From an uncultured bacterium (GTDB lineage Bacteria > Myxococcota_A > Polyangia > Polyangiales > Houyiibacteriaceae), in the NCBI GenBank assembly GCA_938024995.1, contig CALJDU010000045.1:62001-126000 (forward strand): a stretch of 64,000 nucleotides of DNA. Reading direction: 5' to 3'. The notes under the pieces are model-generated. The model saw only the letters and a list, made by a program, of their open reading frames with translations. It had not been told where the DNA came from and made no database searches. The number at the start of each line of letters is the position of its first letter. Positions within the stretch are counted from its first letter, which is position 1. Shown in pieces: positions 41,637 through 49,897 of this stretch. Position numbers and translations under genes: made by a program.

Positions 41637-43324
41637 GCGCCCTGGCTCCGGGTCCGCAGACGCGCCTGAATCGGGAGCGCCTCGACCGAGAACGCGCGCC
41701 AGACCGCGCGGCCCTCTTCGATCTCGCGGAGGCTCTGGATCTTGTCGATCGCTTCCTGGCTGCCGGCGACCGCGATGCTGTCGATCGCGTGGACCGCGGC
41801 GAGGCGAACCTCCGCCTCCATGTGGTCAAGCTTGCCGACCAGCGCGGTGATCGCTTCTGCGTTGCCGCGCCCGTAGCGCCCGATGCCGTAGGTCGCCTTG
41901 ACGACGATGTCCTTGTCGGCGTCGCCGAGCTTTCCGATGTAGCAAGCGAGGTCGGCGTCACATTCGGTCGCGACCGCGATGGCCTTCTCGTTGGTGGTCC
42001 GGAAGTTCTCTTGGAAGCCACCGTTTTCCGAGGTGGGCTCCGCTTCGATCATCTGGGTCAGCTGCTGGGCCTCGTCCTTGTTCGCGAGGAGCGCGAAGGA
42101 CCGGAGGGCCTCCGTGCGCGCGGCCGGGTGCAGGTCGGTGTCCTTGGCCTGGACCAAGTAGAAGGGGAGGAAGCTGGCGTCGTACATGTGGCGGGTCGCG
42201 GCGAAGAACTGAGCGCGCATCTGGATGCCCGTCATGTCGTTGGGGAGCTCGCTGAAGACTCGGCGGAGGTGCTCGCGGACCTGCGGGATCTGCGTCTCGC
42301 TGAGCGTCAGACGCCGGAGGGCGAGCGCGGCGTTGAACTTACGCTGAGGGTTGTCGACCTGCGACTCCTGAATCAGCGGCTCCATGGCCTCGGGGAGACC
42401 CAGGGCGCCGAGCGCGAAGGTGGCTTCCAAGCTGGTCATCGCGCGCTTGTTCATGCCTCGGGCGGCGTTCTCATCGCGCTGTCGAACCGCTTCGATGAAG
42501 AGGTCGCAGAGGGCGTTCGCGCGCTCGTTCTCACCGCGCAAGACGCCGAGCAAGGGCTGGAGCGCCGGGCGGCCGATTCGGACCAGGGCTTCGCCAGCGA
42601 CGTCGTTCATCTTCTGACCGGGGTTGGTCGGGGAGAAGAGGAAGAGGCCCTCGATCATCGCGTCGACCGCGGCCGGGTCACCGAGCTCGCCGAGCATCTG
42701 TGCTGCGAGCCGGTTGATGAGGAAGTTCTGCTCTTCGGACTGCGTCGTCGCGAGCTTGATGAGGGTCGGCGACGCGCGTCGGTCACCAATCGCTCCGAGC
42801 GTCCGGATGATCTGGATCCGGATCCGGTTGTCGATCGGGCGCGCCTGCGTCACGCGCTGCACCGAGTCGTCGAGCGCGGTGATGACCTCGCCCTTCTTGT
42901 CATCGGGAATGGTCATGAACTGCATCGTCGAGGCCGCGGTGATCGCGTGCTCTTCGGTGACCTCGGCGCGCCACTGAAGGGCCTTCACGAGGGCCGGGAG
43001 GCTGCGCGGATCCCGCATCTCCATGAAGAGGTTGAGGATGCCGAGACCGTTCTGCGTGTCTTCGGGGTGGCCGAGGTAGCAAGCGGTCAGCTTCTCGACG
43101 ACCTGGTCGGCGAAGCCCTTCACGGCGGCGTTTTCGCGGTCGCCGCCATTGTCCGCGAGCGCCTTGGTGTACATCCGGCTGATGTGGTGAATCGCGTTCT
43201 GCCGACGCACCGGATCTTCGAGCTCACCGGCGAGGCCGACAGGGTCGTTTTCGTCGGCGTGACACGCGATGAAGATCGCGCTGGAGAGCATGCTGATGAT
43301 GATGGAGAGAGCGAGCTTTCTCAT
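41633..43324 (-). CDS. HEAT-repeat lipoprotein
   Basis: 563 aa from ATG 43324 with GGGAGG five bases upstream; the 584-aa open frame starts earlier without signal. Lipobox IFIAC. The mature protein is almost entirely HEAT-like helical repeats, e.g. NRIRIQIIRTLGAIGDRRAS and RLAAQMLGELGDPAAVDAM. Being first of the operon with an FHA activator and a kinase, it may be the envelope sensor or scaffold of the group; that is inference. Two further HEAT proteins in the window (24462, 60150) are also exported. Confidence 0.88.
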   Translation of the reverse strand: MRKLALSIIISMLSSAIFIACHADENDPVGLAGELEDPVRRQNAIHHISRMYTKALADNGGDRENAAVKGFADQVVEKLTACYLGHPEDTQNGLGILNLFMEMRDPRSLPALVKALQWRAEVTEEHAITAASTMQFMTIPDDKKGEVITALDDSVQRVTQARPIDNRIRIQIIRTLGAIGDRRASPTLIKLATTQSEEQNFLINRLAAQMLGELGDPAAVDAMIEGLFLFSPTNPGQKMNDVAGEALVRIGRPALQPLLGVLRGENERANALCDLFIEAVRQRDENAARGMNKRAMTSLEATFALGALGLPEAMEPLIQESQVDNPQRKFNAALALRRLTLSETQIPQVREHLRRVFSELPNDMTGIQMRAQFFAATRHMYDASFLPFYLVQAKDTDLHPAARTEALRSFALLANKDEAQQLTQMIEAEPTSENGGFQENFRTTNEKAIAVATECDADLACYIGKLGDADKDIVVKATYGIGRYGRGNAEAITALVGKLDHMEAEVRLAAVHAIDSIAVAGSQEAIDKIQSLREIEEGRAVWRAFSVEALPIQARLRTRSQGA

Positions 43325-43570
43325 GGTTCCTCCCAGGTCGGTCGCGCGGAGCGGAAAGGCGCGCGAAACGAGCGTTGGCTTCGTCAAAGACGGGTTGCCG
43401 CGACCCTAATCGCGGCGGTGTTTTTTTGCGACCACCACGTGGGCCTGCTCACCTTTGTCGGGAAAAGCGGACCCGTGGCGCCTGTCCGAAGCAGCTCTCC
43501 GCTCCCGCCTTTTACGCGAAACCACGGCGTTTTTGTGCGTTTTGGGGCCGCTCAGAGCCCCGCGAGCTCT

Positions 43571-44221
43571 CTAGCGGGTCTGGGCGGTGAAGTTCCAGCG
43601 CAGATCGAGTCGACCGCGCGCTCCGGTGAATCGCAAGATGATGTGGCGCGCGCTTGGAGAAACCGTGGGCGTGCCGTCCGGTCGGGTCGCTGGGAAGACA
43701 ATGCGAAACATCTGACGATGCGGCGAGATCGACGGGAAGTAGACGCGCTCTGCGGCGCTTGGTCGGCGGATCTTTTGGATCTCGACCGGCGTGATCTGCC
43801 CCCCTGCGTCGTCCACCAACAGGACTCGCCAGGCGCTCTGCGGACCCGCGATGTCCGACTCACGGAACCCTTCGCCGCCCGCGACCGTGACGAAGAAGCG
43901 GTGGTTGACTCGCGCGTCTTCGAGGGTCTGGCGGAGCATCTCGTCCCGCGCCTCGGTGTTGATCGCGTGGTCGTTGGCGTAGCGGACCACGTACGCCCAC
44001 CGGTGTTCCCATGACTCGAAGGTGGCGGTCGCGTGGAGGACCGTCTTCATCGCGCCCCAGTCGAAGTCGCCTTCGTCACGTGTCCACGCAGAGTAGACGC
44101 GTTCGTAGTCGGTTCGCGTGAACGAGCGCGGTCCCGTTCGCAATGAAATCGACGGCGAGGCGCACCCGCTCAGGAGAGCGACCGCCAGGACGAGAGGAAG
44201 TGAAAAGGAAAAGCGCGTCAT
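43571..44221 (-). CDS. Hypothetical lipoprotein
   Basis: 216 aa. Signal peptide with lipobox LLSGC-AS. Begins at ATG 44221, overlapping the pyrE stop. Mature part is a mixed alpha/beta domain rich in Arg and aromatic residues (YERVYSAWTRDEGDFDW, HRWAYVVRYAND, FRIVFPATRPDG). I recognise no family. It is the last gene of the bactofilin-pyrE run. The 246 bp beyond its stop (43325-43570) hold no gene. Confidence 0.78.
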   Translation of the reverse strand: MTRFSFSLPLVLAVALLSGCASPSISLRTGPRSFTRTDYERVYSAWTRDEGDFDWGAMKTVLHATATFESWEHRWAYVVRYANDHAINTEARDEMLRQTLEDARVNHRFFVTVAGGEGFRESDIAGPQSAWRVLLVDDAGGQITPVEIQKIRRPSAAERVYFPSISPHRQMFRIVFPATRPDGTPTVSPSARHIILRFTGARGRLDLRWNFTAQTR

Positions 44222-44796
44222 GAGCTCATGAAGTCGCCGCGAGTGTACACGGCGTGGAGCTGAACGCCGGCGCCTTCGAGCGCTTCGCGCGCTCCTTCCA
44301 GACGATCGACGAGCGTGAGCACCGTCGGCACCGCGAAGCCCGCCGCCCGGAGCGCGTCGATCGCGCGGAGCGAAGAACCGCCGGTCGTGATCGTGTCCTC
44401 GACGAGCAAAAGCGTCGCCCCGTCTTTGAGGTTGTGGGCACCTTCGATGGCGCGCTTGCTGCCGTGCTCCTTTGCCGCCTTGCGGACGAAGATCGCGTCC
44501 CGAGGAGCGCCGCGGAGGCTCGACGCGAACGCGAGCGAGGAGGCGAGAGAGCATCCGCCGAGCGCGACCCCGGCGATCGCGTCAAAGCGCGCGTCGCGAT
44601 CTCGCTCGATCGCATAGGTGGCCGAGGCGAGCACCATCCCGGTGAGCACGTGGCCGCGCGCGCTGAGGACATAGCGCTTGCAGTCGATGAAGAAGTCGCT
44701 CTCTCGGCCCGAGGCCAACGTGAACGTCCCGCGCTGAAAGGCGTGGCGGGAGAGCGCTTCACGGAGCTCGGCGGTCTGCGGGTCAGCGTCTCGCAT
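44218..44796 (-). CDS. pyrE: Orotate phosphoribosyltransferase
   Basis: 192 aa. Converts orotate plus PRPP to OMP, step five of pyrimidine synthesis. Hallmarks: GTFTLASGRESDFFIDCKRY at the N-terminus, the flexible catalytic loop VRKAAKEHGSKRAIEG and the PRPP motif LLLVEDTITTGGSS. All intact. It lies between a bactofilin and a lipoprotein gene, away from pyrC and carA (56.3-58.7 kb). Confidence 0.96.
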   Translation of the reverse strand: MRDADPQTAELREALSRHAFQRGTFTLASGRESDFFIDCKRYVLSARGHVLTGMVLASATYAIERDRDARFDAIAGVALGGCSLASSLAFASSLRGAPRDAIFVRKAAKEHGSKRAIEGAHNLKDGATLLLVEDTITTGGSSLRAIDALRAAGFAVPTVLTLVDRLEGAREALEGAGVQLHAVYTRGDFMSS

Positions 44797-44814
44797 CGTT
44801 CGCGGCCGCGCGGG

Positions 44815-45714
44815 CTAGGCGCTGCGGAGTCGGCCGCGTGAGCGTCCGATGCGCGGGAGGCTGCGCGGCGGACGCGGCGGGAGGTCCTTGGGTTCGGTCT
44901 CGGGGAGCTCGAGCTGCTCGCTGGCGGTCTGGACCAAACCATCGCGGACCGAGGCGTACTCCAGCTCGACCGCGATCGAGGCGTGCTCGTCGCTCTGGGG
45001 CGCGAGCGCGTCGAAGAGGGTGTCTGGAGCTCCTGCGTCGGCTTCGGCTTCTGTTGGGAGCTCAAGGCTCGCTTCGTCTGCATCGAGCTGCGCGTCTGCA
45101 TCGAGCTGCGCGAGCGGCTGAATCGCTCCCGGCGATGACGCCGCCGGGGCGGAACCAACCACGTCATGAACGCTGACGAACTCGTCTTCGACCGCGAAGC
45201 GCGCGTCGGCAAGGTCGAGCTCGATCTCGACGGAGACGTGCTCAGCCACGACCGCCTCGACCGGAGCCTGGATGATAGGAGCCTCTATGATGACAGGAGC
45301 TTCGACGGCTCCCGCTTCCACGTTGGCCGTGGCCTCTTCGGTAACTTCCACCGCGAGCTCCGGGATCCGGAACGCGTCGTCGCCTGTGTGAATGTCGCCA
45401 CGGAACCGCGCGCCGGGAGCGACCGCGACGCGAGGCGCCGTGAGGTCGCCGATGACGCGTGCTTCTTTGTCGACTCGCACCGTTCGGTCCGCGGTGGCGG
45501 CGCCCTTGAGCGCACCGCGAACGCTGACCGCGCGGGCCCGCACGTCACCGAGGACCGCGCCAACCGCTTCAATGACGAGCACGCCGTCAATGTCGATGGG
45601 CCCTTCCACGCGACCGAACACGACGAGGTCGCCTTCACCGGTGATGGTGCCAGCTAAGGTCTGACCAGAAGGGATAATGGAGGGGCCGCGCATATCGTTT
45701 GCTTTCTCGTTCAT
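44815..45714 (-). CDS. Bactofilin with long acidic tail
   Basis: 299 aa. Residues ~10-115 are a bactofilin core, a right-handed beta-helix with the repeating SGQTLAGTITGEGDLVVFGRVEG, then GPIDIDGVLVIE pattern (quoted in pieces under 20 residues: SGQTLAGTITGEGDLVVFG). The following ~170 residues are an acidic, Ala/Glu/Val-rich low-complexity extension ending in a basic, Arg-rich stretch (PRIGRSRGRLR). Bactofilins polymerise into cytoskeletal filaments; in Myxococcus they organise polar GTPases and ParABS. Two bp separate it from the upstream bactofilin. Confidence 0.88.
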   Translation of the reverse strand: MNEKANDMRGPSIIPSGQTLAGTITGEGDLVVFGRVEGPIDIDGVLVIEAVGAVLGDVRARAVSVRGALKGAATADRTVRVDKEARVIGDLTAPRVAVAPGARFRGDIHTGDDAFRIPELAVEVTEEATANVEAGAVEAPVIIEAPIIQAPVEAVVAEHVSVEIELDLADARFAVEDEFVSVHDVVGSAPAASSPGAIQPLAQLDADAQLDADEASLELPTEAEADAGAPDTLFDALAPQSDEHASIAVELEYASVRDGLVQTASEQLELPETEPKDLPPRPPRSLPRIGRSRGRLRSA

Positions 45715-45716
45715 CC

Positions 45717-46055
45717 TCAGACGTCCGAGAGATCGAAGTCCATCAACACTTTGCCCGTGAGCACGCCACCGTCGTCCAAGCCGATGGTCGTCGAGTGAAC
45801 GTCCCCCGTGAGCTTGCCGGTGCTCTGCACCACGACGTGGTCAGCGTGCACCTCGCCGATCAGGTCGCCGCCGACCGTGACCGCGCGTGCCGCGCAGGGA
45901 GCCATCACGCGCGCACCTTCACCCACGAGCAGCTGCCCGCCGATTGAGATGTCGCCTGTGAATCGTCCGTCGATGATCATGTCTCCCTCGCCCGAGAGGG
46001 TCCCCGTGATGTGGAGACCAGATCCGATGTAGCCGCGCGTCGCTCGATCCGTCAC
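45717..46055 (-). CDS. Bactofilin, short
   Basis: 112 aa, essentially only the beta-helical core: GSGLHITGTLSGEGDMIIDG, GDISIGGQLLVGEGARV, GDLIGEVHADHVVVQS. The GTG at 46055 is preceded six bases upstream by TACGTC, so it may be leaderless. Tandem bactofilins occur in Myxococcus and other species, where the partners have different tails; here the second copy carries a long tail and this one has none. Both likely polymerise together. Confidence 0.9.
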   Translation of the reverse strand: MTDRATRGYIGSGLHITGTLSGEGDMIIDGRFTGDISIGGQLLVGEGARVMAPCAARAVTVGGDLIGEVHADHVVVQSTGKLTGDVHSTTIGLDDGGVLTGKVLMDFDLSDV

Positions 46056-46209
46056 GTTTTTGACGTATCACGATCACACCATTTTCGTCCACGACGCGAA
46101 GCGCGATCGGGGAAGGTGGGTGAGTTCGTTCCGAGTCTGAAACAGTTCTGTGCAATCGCGATCGCTTCGATCCTTGCCAACCACGCTCCATTCTTTAAAA
46201 GGGAGGCCT

Positions 46210-47595
46210 ATGGCCGGGCCACACGACGACACGCCGATCGAATCGATGGAAGACCTGCTCGCGCCGTTTCATCAGGCCGAGACGCCTCGCGCGCACTTTC
46301 GGGTCGGGACCGAAGCAGAGAAGTTCGGTGTGTTCGCAGACGGAACCGCGCTCCCGTACGAAGCCGGCGAGCGCGGGTTTGGCGTCACGACCGCGCTGAC
46401 GCGTCTGCGCGATCAGTTTGGCTGGACCCCGAAGCGCGAGTACGACGACGGCCCGATCATCGCGCTCGTCCGCGAGGAGAAGAACGGGAAGGCTTCCATC
46501 ACGCTCGAGCCGGGCGGGCAACTCGAGCTCTCGGGCGCGACGCAGAGAACCATCCACGAGACCTGCGAAGAGTTCCGAACGCACATGACGGAGCTGCGCG
46601 CGGTCTCCGCGGATCACGATGTTCGCTGGTTGGGCGTTGGCTACCACCCGCTGGCCGCCCAAGCGGATCTCCCGTGGGTCCCGAAGCTTCGTTATGGCGT
46701 CATGCGCGAGTACCTGCCGACCAAGGGGTCCCGCGCGCTCGACATGATGCGCCGCACCGCGACCGTGCAGGCCAACTACGACTTCATCGATGAGGTCGAC
46801 GCGGTTCGAAAGATGCGGATCGGGCTCGCGCTCTCGCCGATCACCACCGCGATGTTCGCCAACAGTCCGTTCTCGGAGCGGACCGCCGACGGCACGCGAA
46901 GCCACCGCGCCGCGGTTTGGCTGGATGTCGATCCCGATCGAAGCGGCATGCTCCCGTTCGCGTTCGAGGACGGGTTCTCGTACCAGCGCTACGTCGAGTG
47001 GGCGCTCGACGCGCCGATGTTCTTGATCGTGCGGGGGAGCGAGACGCACCCGAACACCGGGCAGCCGTTTCGTGAGTTCCTCAAGGACGGCTTCCGCGGT
47101 GTGCACGCGACGATGGGCGACTGGACGACCCACCTCAACACGCTCTTCCCCGAGGTGCGCCTGAAGAACACCATCGAGGTGCGTGGTGTCGACAACCAAA
47201 ACACTTCGCTCGTTTGCGCGTTGCCGGCGCTCTACTCGGGGATCTTCCACGACGAGGAGGCGTTGGTCGCGGCGGAGCGCTTCGCTTCTTCGCTCGCGCC
47301 AGACGAGCTGATCGCGGCTCGACAGGACCTGCCGGCGCTTGGTCTCAAGGCGAAGGTCGGCACGCGGGAGCTCTCGGAGCTCGCGGTCGAGGTCTTCGAG
47401 ATCGCAAAGGCGGGGCTCGCGCGGCAAGCCAACCTGAACGACGACGGCCAGGATGAGACCATTCATCTCGCCGCGCTCGAGCGGTTGGTTCGCGCTGGGC
47501 AGTGCCCCGCGGACGCGCTCTTGGGAGAGGTCAGCAATGAGGCGCTCGACGCGCAGTCGATCATCGCGCTGACGGAGATGACAGCGTCACACTGA
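46210..47595 (+). CDS. gshA: Glutamate-cysteine ligase, plant/proteobacterial (GCS2) type
   Basis: 461 aa from ATG 46210, with GGGAGG upstream; 20 codons of open frame upstream are discarded. It makes gamma-glutamylcysteine, the first step of glutathione synthesis. Motifs: VGTEAEKFGVF, ITLEPGGQLELSGA, MRRTATVQANYDF and the NTIEVRGVDNQNTS metal/substrate block, matching the plant-type class rather than E. coli GshA. No gshB is adjacent. Confidence 0.93.
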   Translation: MAGPHDDTPIESMEDLLAPFHQAETPRAHFRVGTEAEKFGVFADGTALPYEAGERGFGVTTALTRLRDQFGWTPKREYDDGPIIALVREEKNGKASITLEPGGQLELSGATQRTIHETCEEFRTHMTELRAVSADHDVRWLGVGYHPLAAQADLPWVPKLRYGVMREYLPTKGSRALDMMRRTATVQANYDFIDEVDAVRKMRIGLALSPITTAMFANSPFSERTADGTRSHRAAVWLDVDPDRSGMLPFAFEDGFSYQRYVEWALDAPMFLIVRGSETHPNTGQPFREFLKDGFRGVHATMGDWTTHLNTLFPEVRLKNTIEVRGVDNQNTSLVCALPALYSGIFHDEEALVAAERFASSLAPDELIAARQDLPALGLKAKVGTRELSELAVEVFEIAKAGLARQANLNDDGQDETIHLAALERLVRAGQCPADALLGEVSNEALDAQSIIALTEMTASH

Positions 47596-47628
47596 CGCTG
47601 CGCTCGATTCGCTTCTTTCGCAGGCCTG

Positions 47629-48672
47629 CTAGAACGTCCCGCCTGACGTGAGCAGCGCGCCGCCTTGGACGGGCGCGATAGACGGCAGGTTGAGGTGGAC
47701 GCGAGGCTCTTCGCTGAGGCGGCTGCGCATGTCGCGGTACGCCGACCAGCGCCGCTCGAATGTCGTGCGGTTGAGCAACCCGATAATGCCGGTGACCACC
47801 GAGATGCCAGAGCCGATCATGACGATGACGTCGACCGGACCCGTGATCATGTAGTCGTTGGGTCCCAGATAGATCGGGATGACCGCGAGTCCCGCCGCGA
47901 TGTTGATCGACGCTTGCAGGATCCGCGAGAGCCGCGCGCGTCGCGCCAAGAACTCCAGCGAATCTTCACCGAAGCGTAGCCGCGCTTCCGCTTCCTCGAG
48001 ATTGGTCATGGGCATGTGGGTGAAGCGAATCGCGCGGTTCGTGGGGCGCGGGGAGAGGGCGACGTCGACCACGCCGCGCGCCAAGTTCGCCGCGCCGTAG
48101 AGGAAGAGATACGAAGAGAGCGAGCGGTCGCTGCTGGAGCGTCGCGCCCAGACGCCGAGGCCGATGGAGAGACCACCGGAGACGAACGAGAGAATGCCGT
48201 CCACCATCCCGTTGCCGGAACGGGCGCCGAGGGTTTGGAGGTCGGACGAGATGATCCGCATCCGGGTGGCGAGCCGGCTCGGGAGCTGAAAGCCAATCGG
48301 CGGCGCGTACGCTTGCGGCTGAACGTAACGCGGCGCTCCATACGGCTGCGCGGGGGCGCCGGTTGGCGGAGGCGGTACGGTGGAGGGGAGCGCTTCGACC
48401 GAAACCTCCGGCGTGGGCTGACCCGCCACGGGCGGCGGGGCCGGCGGTGGTGTTTGCGTTTGCGGCGCTGGGGTCGCCACGGGTGGCTCTTCTTCGCTGT
48501 TCGCGGCGGGCGCGGCCGGCGCAGGAGGCGTCACGACGTGTCCGCGCGGAGCGGGTGCTCCCAGGCCGTCGGCGCCGCTTTGGGCGAACGCAGGAGCCGC
48601 CATGGTGAGCACCAACGCGCACACCGTAAGAGTGAGCATGGAGCTGAGGGAAAGCGACCGCGAGCCGTTCAT
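47629..48672 (-). CDS. Exported Pro-rich protein with hydrophobic C-terminal domain
   Basis: 347 aa. Signal peptide ends at APAFA-QS. Residues ~35-130 form a Pro/Ala/Gln-rich linker. The rest contains three or four hydrophobic helices (GILSFVSGGLSIGLGVW, ASINIAAGLAVIPIYL, VDVIVMIGSGISVVTGIIGLL), suggesting insertion in a membrane, and a final beta stretch (PSIAPVQGGALLTSGGTF) resembling an outer-membrane protein end. Not recognised. It follows the TPR gene by 51 bp on the same strand. Confidence 0.8.
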   Translation of the reverse strand: MNGSRSLSLSSMLTLTVCALVLTMAAPAFAQSGADGLGAPAPRGHVVTPPAPAAPAANSEEEPPVATPAPQTQTPPPAPPPVAGQPTPEVSVEALPSTVPPPPTGAPAQPYGAPRYVQPQAYAPPIGFQLPSRLATRMRIISSDLQTLGARSGNGMVDGILSFVSGGLSIGLGVWARRSSSDRSLSSYLFLYGAANLARGVVDVALSPRPTNRAIRFTHMPMTNLEEAEARLRFGEDSLEFLARRARLSRILQASINIAAGLAVIPIYLGPNDYMITGPVDVIVMIGSGISVVTGIIGLLNRTTFERRWSAYRDMRSRLSEEPRVHLNLPSIAPVQGGALLTSGGTF

Positions 48673-48723
48673 TACCTTGAGGATAGGGCGGGCACGGGAG
48701 GGGCGCCAGGCGCCGCGCCACGC

Positions 48724-49878
48724 TTACTCTTCGGGGGGCGGGGTTTCTTCGGTTGCCGGTTCTCCCTCGGGAACCGGACGTTCTTGGCTGCTGGTGCCTC
48801 CGTCGGTCGGCGAGAGAACCGCGAGGGCCGCTTGGGCGCGCGGAAGCGTTGGGCCCGCTTCGATTTGTGTGAGCGCCGCGCGGGCCGCGACGTGATCTCC
48901 CAAGCCGATCGAGGCGAGTCCGACAACGAGGAGGGCGCGTTCCGAGCGCGCGGCGGCGAGGGCGGCGTTCGCGGACCGGATCGCGTCCTCATGACGTCCA
49001 AGCTCCAGCTCGGCTTCTGCGACATCCGCGAGTCGCGCTCCGACGCAGCTCGCTTCTCGAACACAGAGGTCGACCCGCAAGCGGTATCGGGCGAGCGCGT
49101 CGTCTCCGCGCCCGACCTGCAACAGCGTTCCTGCGTACACCGCCAAGAGCGTGGGGTCCGCGGGGCGCAGTTCGACCAAAGCAGAAAGGAGTCGGAGCGC
49201 GCGTCCGGTCTCGCCCTGCGCGATGAAGAGCGCGGCGAGATCCCGCGCCGTCGCGGGTTCCGTTCCATCCAGCTCTCGGGCGAAGAGAAGCGCGCGCTCG
49301 GCTTCCGCCAGGTCATTACGGGCCGCGCTGATCGCGGCGAGCTCACGAAGGAACGCGGTGCTCTCATGGTCCAAGCGAGTGGCGCGTTGACGCACGAGCG
49401 TGATCGCTCCGCCGTGGTCACCCAAGATTGCCATGAAGCGCGCGTGGGGGATGGAGGGGGGCGGCAGCGCCTCGCTCGCGCTCAGCCCAATGCGCGCGAG
49501 GCGCAGAACGCGCTCTGTCGGCTCTGCAAATGACTCGCCCTGCAGCAATCGCGTCACGGGCGAGACCAGCCGCGGGTCGTTCGGGTGCCGTCGCGCGATT
49601 GTGAATACACGTCGCTCTGCGCGTTGCGGGCGCCGGTTGAGATCGCGATCGACACGCGCGAACTGGCGACGGAGCTGAAGAGAAGCGCGCGCTTGTCTGC
49701 GGCTCTCGCGGGTCGCTCGTTGCGCCGCGCTGGGTGACGGGAAAACAAGGCTGGACACACCGACAAGGGTCCCTACAACCAGGGCCAACGTGATGGTCTT
49801 GGCGCAAAGGCGGATGGGTGGGAGCGATGCGTGTTTCGCTCTCGGACAGTCTGCTGCCCTGCCGCGCGACAGTGTCAC
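48724..49878 (-). CDS. Exported TPR protein
   Basis: 384 aa from GTG 49878, chosen because TACGCT lies exactly six bases upstream and because the longer frame would run into uvrA. An N-terminal signal segment (TITLALVVGTLVGVSSLVF) ends near PSAAQ. The body is helical tetratricopeptide-like repeats (LRELAAISAARNDLAEAERALLFA; shown as RNDLAEAERALLFA). The last 25 residues are a Pro/Glu tail. It is divergent from uvrA with 19 bp between start codons. Confidence 0.75.
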   Translation of the reverse strand: MTLSRGRAADCPRAKHASLPPIRLCAKTITLALVVGTLVGVSSLVFPSPSAAQRATRESRRQARASLQLRRQFARVDRDLNRRPQRAERRVFTIARRHPNDPRLVSPVTRLLQGESFAEPTERVLRLARIGLSASEALPPPSIPHARFMAILGDHGGAITLVRQRATRLDHESTAFLRELAAISAARNDLAEAERALLFARELDGTEPATARDLAALFIAQGETGRALRLLSALVELRPADPTLLAVYAGTLLQVGRGDDALARYRLRVDLCVREASCVGARLADVAEAELELGRHEDAIRSANAALAAARSERALLVVGLASIGLGDHVAARAALTQIEAGPTLPRAQAALAVLSPTDGGTSSQERPVPEGEPATEETPPPEE

Positions 49879-49897
49879 GCAGGGAGCGTAGCAGGAT

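Noticed and set aside
41789..44014. 741-aa plus-strand open frame
   Set aside because: Lies over a HEAT lipoprotein and its neighbour; composition is that of an antisense shadow and it crosses gene boundaries.
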